Notes: a model not told the origin generated them from the sequence alone. A DNA stretch of 19,272 bases from Schizophyllum amplum (GCA_007026445.1 VDMD01000268.1:1-19272); one strand, 5' to 3'; shown: positions 1 through 10,333, counted from the stretch's first letter. Numbers and translations are program-made.

Positions 1-1
1 T

Positions 2-124
2 GAACTGTCCAATAGCGGTTTTATTGTGACACTGACAATCCTGGCCATGCTGGCAGGCTGCGTCTGCTGCTGTCACGAAGCGGGAGAAGAGCGCGGTTCG
101 TTTACAGACAAAGCAGGCAAATAA
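2..124 (+). CDS. 3' end of a membrane-protein gene (partial)
   Basis: An open frame runs in from the left edge and stops at TAA 122-124, giving 40 residues. Residues 6-24 of the piece form one clear hydrophobic segment (SGFIVTLTILAMLAGCVCCC), followed by a short hydrophilic tail (HEAGEERGSFTDKAGK). The shape is that of a protein anchored by a C-terminal membrane helix. The Cys cluster at the membrane edge (CVCCC) could be a palmitoylation site; that is inference. The rest of the gene lies outside the window, so the protein cannot be named. The frame could also be a chance opening, but the helix and charged tail ending cleanly at a stop favour a real terminal exon. Confidence 0.5.
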   Translation, partial: ELSNSGFIVTLTILAMLAGCVCCCHEAGEERGSFTDKAGK

Positions 125-1029
125 GTGTCGACCATCCCCCCTGCATTACGTTGCAGAGACATCGTAGCTGGCAAGTATGCACACCCGCGTTTTTAGTTCT
201 AGTCAGAATTCATAAGGAAGGAATCCGAAGGATGTCATGAAGCGCCAGTGCTCCTGGACTCTGTTTCCTCTGCGAAATCTGTCCAAGTCTCAAGAGGTAC
301 TAGAGCGGAGTCCTGCAAACATAGTTGAGAGTGAGTGCGCATCCCGTCGACCGAGAAGGAGAAGGAGGAGATAGGCAGCTGTGGGCGCTGCTGTATCGAA
401 CGTCGAAGACAGGTGTCGGCATCTCGGGCCGAAAACCGGGACCGGCTCCGTCATTGCCTTGTTCTTCAACGTTCACCATGAACTTCGACGCTTGCGGCTC
501 CTTGCCTGTTTATGAAATCGAACGGCAGGTCAGATACAGAGCTATGAACAGCATAGCGCGATCCCTCGACATCCAGTTGACAACCGACGGCGCTATACAC
601 TGAACGGGCTAAAAGGCCGCGGGCGCTCATTGTGCGTCGCCGCCAGAAGTACACTTTGTCAGGCAAATGAACAGGCAGTCACTCAAAGCGACATCGCTTC
701 CGACGGAGCTTCATTCTAGATGGATCCTCGGGACGCGGCATCCCAAGGGTCAGTTTGTTCAGCGCTCACCTTGCGCTCACCCTCAGCGAATGCCTGGCAT
801 CCCGCTGAGCAGCAGTGTCGCAAGTTCATCCACCCCACACAGCGTGTCCCGCCGGCAAGCCAACGGGAAGACGTAATTCGGGATATGAACGTGATCGAAG
901 CGGCGACTTAGCGATCGAGGCTTTCGGTGACAGCTTGACGTCGCGGCTCGTTAACGCGCCTCGGCCTCGAGCGAGCCCAGTAGGCTCTCTTCCTCCCCCC
1001 ATCCACCATTCCGACCGCCCCACCTGCCT
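125..1029. other. Gene-poor intergenic stretch
   Basis: About 900 bp separate the partial gene from the RGS gene. Short frames exist on both strands, but none has a good start context, recognisable domain or convincing splice pattern. No tRNA-like or repeat structure was noticed by eye. It presumably holds the 3' UTR of the left gene and the promoter of the RGS gene. The 980-1029 part is C/T-rich, as is usual in fungal 5' leaders. Confidence 0.5.
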
Positions 1030-3208
1030 ATGCCGACGGCGCCACCGGCGCCCAAGCAGACGCGCCCGAAGGAGTTCAATGTATCTCTCGGCGCTCTGCT
1101 ATCCCTGCCAGTGCGTAGCGCGTCCCAGCAGGCAGTATGTGTCACTTACGAGGTCTAAGTAGAGGCGGATTTTTTGTCCGCCGCGGGTAGATGGCGAGAT
1201 GAGGAGCTTTGGCGGTGCGTCGGTCTGCTCTCGTTGTTTGAGCACGCCTGACGATGTCGCAGTGACGCCTGTGTTCCGAATCCGCTTAGAGGACATCCTG
1301 AACAGAAAACACTTCCCCCCTTTAGGTGCACCGGATCGCAATGTCGTAGGACGGAACTGTATCTGACTATTTGCCAGGCCTCAAAGACTTTGAGGAATGG
1401 CTCCTGTACGTGGAAAAGACGCCAGAGCACTTGTGAGCATTTACGCGCTGCATACTACCCCCTTTGCCTCATATATGCGTCAGGTACTTCACCCTTTGGC
1501 TTCGCGAATACACTGTTTACTACCAGCACTGGCTCGCACAAGCCAAATCGAACACCTTCACGTCTGCAGGCAGCATGACCGACCAGTGGTTACCGACCTC
1601 GCCACCGCTCTCCATGTTTTACCTTCGCGCAAAGCAAACATTTCTAACGCCCGATGCCGACTTCGAGCTCAACGTTCCTTCTGACCTACTTGCCCCCTTC
1701 CACGATCTGTCAACGTCCCCCTACCCTGAGCCCGCCGCTTTCGCCCCCCTGGCGATACATGTCCGCGGCATGCTGGAAGATAGCCTCCGCCGCTTTGTGG
1801 TGCGTATATGCGCCGATTGTGCAGCACGTGCTTACGGTTATGCTTGCAGGAGGCGCAGTTTACCAATGTAGGGAATAGGCGCGCATACTGTGGCATCGTC
1901 GCTGGCGCCATCTTCACACTCGTTGGCGGCATATTTCCCTTGCTCTTCAATCTGTTCGTGCACAATACGCGCTGGTTGCGGCTGACTGCCATGCCGGGAA
2001 TGTGGCTTGGGCTAATTGTTTTCCTCTCTGCTCTCAACGGTGTATGTGTGGGCGTCTACGTCTTTGGTGACCTACGACAACTCCACAAATTCGAGCTTGC
2101 GCGTCCACCCATCTCGAGACCGAAGCCACTTGCCGTGCAACGTAACCTCATCTCTCAGCCTCTGGTCAAGATATCAGCACTACAGTCATCCGTCAACGTT
2201 TTGCCATCTTCTCCAACGCCCCCACGACCCTCGACCTCGTCCGTCCACTCCGGTTCCTCCGCGTACACATCGTCCTCCGACATATCCGCATCATCTGGCT
2301 CCTCAGAGGAATCTGAAGAGGAACCTCCATTCATTCAAATATCCCCAGCAATCCATGACGACGACCCGGCATCCGCCTCTTCTCCGTCCGACTTCGACCC
2401 ACCAGTCGACTCTCCGCTCTCCGCCGCGGAGACCTTCGTGCCTACCGCCGCCTTCATCCACGCCTTTGACACCATCTCGGATTTCGAGTGCACGCTCGAG
2501 GAGGAGGGCGTCGCGGACATTCATCAGCCAATGTCGCCTTTCGATTTCGATGCGCTGCCGCCGCGCATACATCCGCTTCCGCAGCCATCAGCGTCGTCGA
2601 GGTGCGGCGCTGAGCTGGACTTTGTGCTTGCTCCGCCACCGCCGTTGCATGTCGTGGGTCGGAGTCGATGGGCGCCGTGGTTGTCTCGCGGACAGGCGGT
2701 CTGCGTGCCAGCGAACCAGTGGGCAAACGGGAAGCCACCAACGATGACCGCGTACTCGTCACCATCAACGGCGACGTACTCGTCGTCGCCAACCGCAACG
2801 TACCCGTCACCAACGACGGCCTCATACTCGAAGCGCTCGATGCTGAATTCGCCTCAGTCGCCGGCCTGGGAGGTGGAGGTGGAAAAGAGGGAGGAGAGCA
2901 GAGGCAATCAGAAAAACGCCGGCGACATGGAGGACATCAACGAGAAGGGAAATAGGAGCGGAGCGGCGAAGGAGAGCGCAGAGACTAAGCGACCGACGGA
3001 CGCCAAACGCCCGACAGACATTCGCAAGGGCTTCAACATTGTGCACGCGGTCCCGGCGTTCGGTGTGCCCCTAACGCCCGTGCGCTCGCCGGTCATTGTG
3101 CGCGCACAGTGGGAGATCGTGGTGCGGTCGGCGATCTTGGGGTTTTTGATATGTTGGATGGTGGTGGGGCCGCTGTTGGCGGTGCCGGGGATGCCATTGA
3201 GAAGGTGA
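1030..3208 (+). CDS. RGS-domain membrane protein (Rax1-like), five exons
   Basis: Likely exons are 1030-~1138, ~1191-1325, 1378-1432, 1484-1799 and 1850-3208, giving about 657 residues. The N-terminal half reads as a regulator-of-G-protein-signalling domain: RLEDILNRKHFPPL, then LKDFEEWLLYVEKTPEHL, then YFTLWLREYTVYYQHW, joined smoothly across introns 1326-1377 and 1433-1483. After the 1800-1849 intron come two membrane helices (about residues 219-241 and 256-278), a long Ser/Pro-rich acidic region, and a last helix (about 633-650) before the C-terminus. An RGS-like domain plus C-terminal helices resembles the yeast Rax1 family (polarity and bud-site marking), but that name is inference. The first intron is uncertain: the strong donor GTATGT at 1135 does not match the phase of the best acceptor (TAG at 1188-1190), so the first junction may differ by some residues. 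The start is the first ATG giving the basic, Pro-rich N-terminus. Confidence 0.85.
2753..2824 (+). repeat. Three 24-nt coding repeat units in the RGS protein
   Basis: Three consecutive 24-base units encode YSSPSTAT, YSSSPTAT and YPSPTTAS and are followed by another Tyr codon. They sit in the disordered Ser/Thr/Pro-rich part between the second and third membrane helices. Unit length is a multiple of three, so copy-number change would keep the frame. The units are imperfect at the DNA level. Such repeats often vary between strains and can carry phosphorylation sites, which is inference here. Confidence 0.7.
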
Positions 3209-4725
3209 GGGTGGTCGGGTGTTGCGAGATTAGAGGAGCATGCGAGCAGCAACATCTCGTGCATCTACGTGTTCCCTGTGTACCGTTGTCTTGTGTTTGG
3301 CGTTGTTCTTTTGTGTTGAGGCCTTTGTGTTCTGGTCAGCGGGCCATGGTAGTTGTTGGACTTGTTCACTGTCATTAACGGATTCGTTGTTTTCTCTATC
3401 GTTTCCCATCATCTTCCGTTATTGGTGTCCTTGTACCGACCATTCACCGTCTTGTACTTATCCTTCGCTATCGCTGTCCTCTGCTGTCCTTGTACTTCTG
3501 TTCGCTTGTCTAATGTTACATATTGTAAAATCTTTGATTACCTGTTGATTCAAGATTGCCCTCAAGATAGCTCTCATGGGATGTTACGTACCGTATCAAG
3601 AAACATCCCGATGATACTGAAAATGAGGAGGCAGATTCTGGGCAAATTTGAGGCAGATGCAAAGTCAGAGAACAAGGACTGCCATATCGGGATAGCTTGC
3701 CACGTGTCGGAAATACGAAGCCTGTTCACGAGTTCTTCCAGGTTCTTCCTCAACCATCAAGTCAATGTCCCACAGTGGTCCCTCACTTCGCTCGCGTTGT
3801 AGTAGTTCGTCCCTCACATCTCTACGGCGTGTGCGGATCGAACTGGCGGCGACATCTGGTCTGATGAGGTGCGTGCCAGAGCCGTATCGAACCCGACGCG
3901 ACTTCTCATGGCATAGTGGCTCGCAGAGCATCAAGTCATACACTAGAACAGTCATTGGACGCCTGCAGGCGTTACTCGTCAATGTCGGCGTCTGCCCCAA
4001 TGCGATGAACTCGAACGATTCTCAGAACCTCAGCTGCTGTAATCTATCAATCCGCGGCCCAGCTCCAAGCTACGGCAATGTATCGCTCAGGTTCCGTCCA
4101 AAGCACCCCCTAGTGTCAACTTCCGCCAGACCTGGGGGCTTGAATAGTCTACGCTCGTCCAGGTGGCTTAGACTCCATGGGATTGGAATGAGGCTCAACT
4201 GCGCCGAGATGTACTGTGCTGTGGACAATACTCAACCTCGGAACAACGAAACCGACCTCGAATTATGAACCATCTTTCCGATACTTGAGCCGCTCCATAT
4301 GAGCAATACTGCTGCCTGCCCTCGTCAATTCATCTATGTCGTCAAATTCCGCTCAGCAAGATACACTATAACGATGCCGAAATGAAGAAGACCTCCTGTG
4401 GCATCCCCGACTCGCGAGAGCTGCCTCCTGTCATGAAGAGGTGGACGTGTGCATGGTTTGCTGCAATAGAACAGTGACTTCTGTTGGAACACGCGGCGGA
4501 CCTTCTGTAATCATGGGCAATGAGAGGGGATGAGGTTCCGCAACGCAGACGACTGGAGGCTGGATCATCAAGCGAACACACTGTGCTTTAGCCTCACGGT
4601 ATCAAAAAGCTGGTTAGATGTTGACGGCGAGCGACGCGTCCTAATCGGGCACAACATATGCGCCGTCGGGGCTTGACGCGGGCAATTTTGACTTCAACGA
4701 CCACCTCTGCGCATTCGTATCAACC
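3209..4725. other. Gene-poor stretch, possible decayed sequence
   Basis: About 1.5 kb follow the RGS gene. The first 350 bp are T-rich and look like 3' UTR. From about 3600 to 4270 several medium frames overlap on both strands. One plus-strand frame (about 3600-3860) reads protein-like but is broken by stops, for example at the TGA after CAAATT near 3650. I could not assign it to a family. No terminal repeats or transposase motifs were seen. The last 100 bp are presumably the promoter of the first GNAT-ankyrin gene, although no TATA box is evident there. Confidence 0.4.
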
Positions 4726-6601
4726 ATGACCAACATCGCCAGCACCATCACCATCTCACTCGCCGACCTGCAGTATGAGAGTCAGAAAATCGGCGGCCAA
4801 CGCGGCGGATGTATTAGCGACGTCCGTCTCACCGCTACGCATCCCCAACACGGACTCCTGGGCACGCTCAAGGCGTACAAGATTGCGCCCATATATCAGC
4901 TCAAAGGGTCCTTTTTTCGAGCTCCTCGACTCCAAGTCGGCCGAACTCAGTGACTTTGGCGTGAAGGTGCTCGACAACAACATGAATGTGTATTCGAAGC
5001 TTGTGGACGACGAGTATCATAAGGGTACTGGCTGCTGGGGACGCGAGATGAACGAGGGCTCTATCATGTTCATACACGAGCTAGAAGTGGACCGAAGGGT
5101 GTGTACTGTCGGTGGGTTGCGTGAAAGCCTGCTCATGCATAAGTATCCAGGTTGAACATCAAGGTATCGGCACGCGCCTCTTGCAAGAGCTGGTAGCCCC
5201 CAACAACTACCATGTCAACCCGAAGACCATCATTTACTGTTGGCCGTCTCCTTCAAGAGCAAGGTCGGTGGACGAATGCCGTGAGTTGCTGCCACCCATC
5301 GTGAATTTCTTCCGCAAGGTACGAACACATTAACAATACACTATACGTCGTTGACGTGCAACGTACAGTTCGGCTTCCGTCGCGTCGGCCGTACGACCTA
5401 CTTCGCCTATACTACAGATGCCCAACACCCCTCTCGTCTTCTTCCTGCTTCCGACGACCTAGACGTCGATCACTACAAGTTCTCGCGCCCGGTCGATGAG
5501 GCCATGGACCGGCTCAGAAAAGACTATCCTATCCACACCGCTATGAACCCTCCCGGTCTCCGCTCTGCATCTACAACCGAAGACATTATCGCTGCCATTC
5601 ACACCGCATATACCCAGGATCCTGCGTCCGTACACATCCGAGACGAACAAGGTCTCTCTCCCATCCACATCGCGGCTTCCAAAGGCAATTTGGAGGTCGT
5701 CAAAACCCTGCTGTCCCTCGGTGACGCACGGGACGACATCCTCTGCCGCGACAACATCAACGATCGGAATGCGATGGAGGCGCATGAGGAGCACATGCAG
5801 ATATCCTTAGCGGTCAGGCAGATTACCATCGGGCCAAGCGAATGCGACTCCTCCAAGAGCGATCTCACATTGCAACATCTGCTCAAGCAAGCGGCAGGCG
5901 AGGACGTGGGCTTGCTTGAGGATCAATTAACGAAGGGCGGCTTTGGCTGCACCTGCGGTCAGTGCCGTGGCGGGTGGCTCTCGCCGCGCGTGGCGCATAT
6001 AATGCAATGTACGCTCTTCTTCGCCCCTACTCATTACGATTGCTCATGGCCTCTAGTGGAAGCGCGAGAGGCCTTCTATGTCGGTACGCTGATGGTGCCC
6101 ATGGCCTTTCAGAAGTACAGGCCTGCCTGCGCATGGAACGTGACGACATTGCCCGGCACGGACTATATCCCTGTCTACTTTCGACAGAACATGTACCAGT
6201 CGTTCTACAAAGGTTTCATCTCCCTTTGCCGCGCGCTTAGCCGTGTCATCGAGCGTGGTGTTATTCCCACGCTCCAAGGCATCATCAGCGAGGCCGGCAA
6301 CAGTGGTCAATGGTACGGCGACAGGGAGGTGCAGCACTACGATGGGAAGGGAGGCAGGGTGGAATACCCGGTCGACTACGTCGTGGACGCGGCGCGCAAG
6401 CACATGGCTGACGAGGCGATGCTGGAGGAGCTGGAGAAGAGCGAGGCGTGGAGGGCGCTCCCGGTCTGCGTGAACGACATGCAGTTCGACCTCGTCCGTC
6501 GGAGGATGGGTCTCTCGGCATCGCAGCGCTGGGGCCCGTATTACGACGAAGGCGACGAAGATGGACCCGTTGTGGCCGCTGGCTTGCCGGGACTCCCTTG
6601 A
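4726..6601 (+). CDS. GNAT-ankyrin fusion protein, copy A, with C-terminal CTCGQC domain; one frameshift
   Basis: Exons are 4726-5098, 5151-5318 and 5369-6601, about 590 residues if read through the shift. Alignment with copies B and C fixes the structure. The N-terminal module looks like a GNAT acyltransferase: beta-strand segment LLGTLKAYKI, an acetyl-CoA-loop-like HQGIGTRLLQEL (about 127-138) and a motif-B-like NFFRKFGFRRVGRT (about 176-189). An ankyrin segment follows (LSPIHIAASKGNLEVVKTLL, about 276-295). The C-terminal 215 residues begin with FGCTCGQCRGGWLSPR (about 372-387), matching a domain I recall in other agaricomycete ankyrin proteins. Exon 1 has 373 bases, one too many: TCC, six T, then CGAG at 4908-4921 where the paralogs encode FF-(E/N)-(V/L)-LD. 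This one-base expansion breaks the frame. It is either a sequencing/assembly error or a young disabling mutation. Substrate and function are unknown. Confidence 0.75.
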
Positions 6602-7214
6602 GCATGGGAACAACGGTAACTCGCTAGACGCCGCCGACAGACCCCAGCAGTTACAGAGCACATGAACGCCGGCTCATAATCGAATTGTACTTATAGGCCT
6701 CACACATTGTTGTCGGAACCACCGTGCTGCTGCATTCATGTCTTGAGCCCGCGCGCAAGCGTCAAGCGCTTATCAGTGCCGCGCAACCCGAATACATCCC
6801 TCGGCGAATCGACGAACAACATACAAACCGCGTGCGGGTATGAATGATCTATCGGCGCCTCGATGCGAAGACGCCGCTGCTGCCGCGCTCTACTGTATGG
6901 GACCAGGGCAAGTCACCCGATATGCTCTCGCTCCATGATCTTGCGGTCCCGCTCTCACGGAATCAGGACGAAGGCTTGGGCCATCCCTGTCCTGGTGCCC
7001 GTCTCCATTCACCGCAACGACTATGCCTTGTTCCCATCGAAGGACAATCCTTGCTTTCGACGTCTAATAACGTGGGCATTGTTCCAGATTGGCAGGTAAT
7101 TCTGCAGACATGATCAAGGTTGGTCCGCACAGGTGCGACCCATTTCCCACCGTCAAGGTTTCAAGACGTATTCCTGCCAAACTGCCTCTACCACTACTGT
7201 CTCGTGGCATGAAG
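6602..7214. other. Intergenic region between copies A and B
   Basis: About 600 bp hold the presumed 3' end of copy A and the upstream region of copy B. A plus-strand frame near 6863-7099 includes a stretch reading IPVLVPVSIHRNDYALFPS that looks somewhat protein-like, but it has no recognisable family and no partner exon, so it is not called as a gene. No trace of the CTCGQC domain or of another GNAT-ankyrin copy was found here. Confidence 0.4.
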
Positions 7215-7220
7215 TATAAA
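7215..7220 (+). promoter_or_regulatory. TATA box of copy B
   Basis: TATAAA lies 50 bp upstream of the copy B start codon, with a pyrimidine-rich leader (CCCTCATTCCTGTCTCTTCC) between them. Position and context fit a fungal core promoter. Copies A and C lack such a clear box, which may mean different expression. Confidence 0.55.
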
Positions 7221-7269
7221 ATCGAACAGATCTAAATCCGCCGCCCTCATTCCTGTCTCTTCCACCGCC

Positions 7270-8488
7270 ATGACTACCCTCTCTCTCGGCGACGTGCAAG
7301 TTCAATGCATCATCTCGAACTGCACCGTCCACCCATTCCTCAGGCCCGTCACCATCACTGCGTCGCATCCACGCCACAAAGATCTCGGCACACTCGAGGC
7401 GTACAAAATCGCGCGCGTTTCCCGGCTCGCGGGGCATTTCTTCAATGTGCTAGACGAGAAATCCTCGGAGCTGGCAGACTTCGGGTCAAAGGTCCTCGAT
7501 AACAACATGAAGGTGTTCACGCAGAACGTGGAAAACGACTATCACAAGGGTTTGGGGTGTTGGGGTTACGAGATGAACGAGGGCGACATCATCTACGTGC
7601 ACGAGCTTGATGTGCTCAAAAAGGTGCGCGGCATTCCTAAGACACGTTGAGCGCGCATTTCTGATGACGGTTCAGTTCGAGAATCAGGGTATCGCGACTC
7701 TCCTCCTGAACACTCTCCTCGCCTCTGAACACGTCAAGAAAGGCGACATAGTATACTGCTGGCCAACCCCGACGAAAGCAAGCACGACGGCGGAGCGTCA
7801 AGCTGAGGTTCCGCGAGTGAACCGCGTGTTTCGCAAGGTCAGCTCTCGTGTCTCCCACCTCCGTTGTTGATACCAACGCGTTCAACAGGTTGGCTTTCGA
7901 CGCGTCGGCCGCACGACCTACTTTGGCTATTCGCCAGACCCAGCGCATCCGTCTCGCTTGATCTCCTCGTGGAGGGATCTTGACATTAAGCCCTACAAGT
8001 TTCCGGCAAGGGCAACCGATATGAGCGAAGCCGATGCGCGGGACCTTATGCAGGCCTTTCCCATTCAGACGGCCATGGATCCTCCCTTTCTATTTGGCTG
8101 GAGGCGCAATGCCTTCGCACCCCCCTCCAGACAGCACAAGCAGGCCACCACAGAAGAGATTGTTGATATGGTTCATGCTACTCATACTTCCAATCCCGCG
8201 CTCCTTCACATCCGTGACGACCAAGGGTGTACTCCCATCTTCGTGGCCGCTGATAGCGGCGAGCTGCCGGTCATCCGCGCTCTTCTGTCTTACGACGTAT
8301 GTCCCGAGGAGATTCTCAGTCGCGAAAACGCCAAGGATAGGAACGCCATCGAGGCGTATGAACAGCAGCAACCTTTACTGGGCTGCTCCGACGACGTCCT
8401 CATAGTGGGCTACATGCTTCGACAAGCGGCCGGCGAGGATGTTGGCACGGTTGTTGAGTATATGAACAGGGAGTCGCATCGAGGATGA
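7270..8488 (+). CDS. GNAT-ankyrin fusion protein, copy B (intact)
   Basis: Exons 7270-7623, 7676-7837 and 7889-8488 give an uninterrupted 371-residue protein; both introns are phase 0 and 51-52 bp. Residues 1-118 hold the strand-rich first half (GTLEAYKIARVSRL, LDEKSSELADFG, YHKGLGCWGYEMNEGDIIYV). Residues 119-172 carry the loop FENQGIATLLL and the conserved DIVYCWPTPT. Residues 168-182 form the motif-B-like FRKVGFRRVGRTT spanning the second intron. This order (strands, G-x-A loop, FRKxGF) is that of the GNAT N-acyltransferase fold, although the first position of the Q/R-x-x-G-x-G/A signature is Glu. An ankyrin unit follows at about 285-305 (CTPIFVAADSGELPVIRALL). The protein ends after GYMLRQAAGEDVGTVVEYM, without the Cys-containing domain of copy A. 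It is the reference copy for judging the frameshifts in its neighbours. Substrate unknown. Confidence 0.85.
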
Positions 8489-8822
8489 GAAGAATGGAAT
8501 TGACGGGTCTTCTTGTTTTGCGAGCACCATCATCTCATGTAACACATGCATTCTTGAGATAGAGAACACGGCTTTTCTTGCAATCTGTTGAACATACTGT
8601 GAGCACTGTACCCATCGGGGAAGGGAGTTAAGACCATGGTTCCAGACTGTAATTCCACGCAGTGGTACGGGCACGTGCGTGTTATGTTGGTCACACGTGC
8701 CATAGTGACGTTCCCTTCCACTGCCATGAGCCTTGTCTCAGCCTCGTCGTTGTCTCGCGGCACACGATTCAACTCCGAGTCAATCGATATACGATGACCC
8801 TATTCACATCTCTCCCACAACC
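8489..8822. other. Spacer between copies B and C
   Basis: This 334 bp spacer has no gene. It contains the presumed terminator of B and promoter of C. The sequence before the C start is pyrimidine- and A-rich (CACATCTCTCCCACAACC), giving a good start context; only a weak TATA-like GATATACGA is seen near 8786. Confidence 0.5.
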
Positions 8823-10096
8823 ATGACGGCCCTCACCCTCAACGATGTGCAGGTTGACTGCCGGGTCTTGGACTCGGCCAGCAACCGCTTCCTTAAGCCC
8901 ATCTACCTCACTGCGTCGCACTCACAACTCGGGAACCTTGGTAAACTCGAAGCGTACAAGATTACACGCGTTCCCCTGCTCAAGGGGCGATTCTTCGAAG
9001 TTCTAGACGAGAAGTCTTCGGAGATGGCAGAGTTTGGGTTGAAGGTGCTCAATGACGACATGAACGTGTACTCAAAGAACGTAGAGGACGACTATCAAAA
9101 AAGGCACGGGGCGCTGGGGATACGAGATGAACGAAGGCAACATACTCTACGTGCACGAGTTGGAGGTAGCGAAGGAGGTATGTGGTATTCCTGCAACATA
9201 TTGAACACGTACTTACGGGGTTAGTTTGAGAATCAAGGCATCGCCACTCTCCTCCTGGAGGCCTTCCTTACCTCTGCACACATTGAGAAAGTCGACGTCG
9301 CATATTGCTGGCCTACCCCGACGAGGGCGAGATCGACGGCGGAGCATCAAGCGGAGGTTCCGCGAGTCACTCGCGTGTTTCGCAAGGTAAGTGTCTGGTA
9401 AGTGTGTGCCCAACGCACACGCTATCCTGTTCGATACTCACGCCTTCAACAGGCCGGCTTTCGACGTGTTGGTCGCACGCCATTCTTCGGCTTTTCGCCA
9501 GACCCTGCGCATCCATCTCGCTTGCTCGCCGCCTGGAGGGATCTGGACATCGACCCCTATAAGTTCCCTGCTAGGTCGGACAATTTGACCAACGCAGAGG
9601 CAAGAAGCCTCATGCAGGCCTTCCCCATTCAGGCGGCGATGGATCCTCCCTTCCCATTCAGCTGGAGGGCTACAGCCACCGCACCCGAGCATTTGCAAAA
9701 CAAATTGCCGACCACAGAAGAGATTGTTGCTCTGGTTCATGCTGCTCATGCTTCCGACCCCGCTCTCCTTCACATTCGTGACGACCAGGGCTTTCCGCCC
9801 ATCTACGTCGCCGCCGCCAACAACAGGCTGCCGGTCGTGAGCGCTCTTCTGTCTTACGGTATATCAGCCGAGGAAATTCTCAGCCGCGACAATGCGGCCG
9901 ACAGGAACGCCATCGAGGCGTACAAACAACATCTGAGTCAAAATGGGCAGATGCAGCAGCTGCTTTAAATTGGCGCGGCCGCTGGGCTGGGCATCCCGAC
10001 GACACGCTCATAGTTGGCTACATGCTTCGGCATGCGGCTGGCGAGGATGTTGGCCTGCTGGCTGATTATGTGGCGAAGGAGCGGCGGAGCGTTTGA
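8823..10096 (+). pseudogene. GNAT-ankyrin fusion, copy C, two frameshifts
   Basis: Exons by alignment with copy B are 8823-9177, 9225-9386 and 9453-10096. The ATG at 8823 gives MTALTLNDVQVDC, matching the start of B (MTTLSLGDVQVQC). GNAT-like features are kept: LGKLEAYKITRV, FENQGIATLLLEAF and GFRRVGRTPFF; the ankyrin part is IYVAAANNRLPVVSALL. Two breaks are visible. At 9097-9104 six A replace the expected five (CAA AAA GGC), shifting the frame before the conserved WGYEMNEG-like segment. In exon 3 the frame meets TAA at 9966-9968, whereas the conserved ending (DDTLIVGYMLRHAAGEDVGL) resumes in another frame and stops at 10094-10096, a net loss of one base. No GT-AG intron repairs either break. 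Sequencing error could explain the A run; together the two breaks suggest decay. Confidence 0.75.
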
Positions 10097-10333
10097 AGGC
10101 GTGGATATCGACAACGAAGCTTAAGGTGGTGCAATTTATGCATGCGCACGCGGTTGCGCGTGGCGTGGTCTAGTTTTTATATACGACGATATATAGTGCG
10201 CATACAAATTACATGAGTCAAGTCAAGGAAGCGTTCGTGGACACTGGAGTGCTCGCGAGGGACAGTATGTTGAGGAGTTCGTCCCTATGCTGTTGTTGAG
10301 TGTCTTGCATCGCTGTAGGTGGATGGTGACTGG

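Noticed and set aside
3665..4268. Two overlapping opposite-strand frames of 111 and 167 codons
   Set aside because: The minus frame starts at a TTG, neither shows a known motif, and Ser/Arg-rich composition is typical of chance frames in this base composition.
4775..5155. Alternative start for copy A that avoids the frameshift
   Set aside because: The ATG at 4775 gives an N-terminus unrelated to copies B and C, while the 4726 frame matches both up to the T run.
8733..8822. Upstream extension of copy C
   Set aside because: The extra 30 codons are absent from copies A and B; the ATG at 8823 aligns exactly with their starts.
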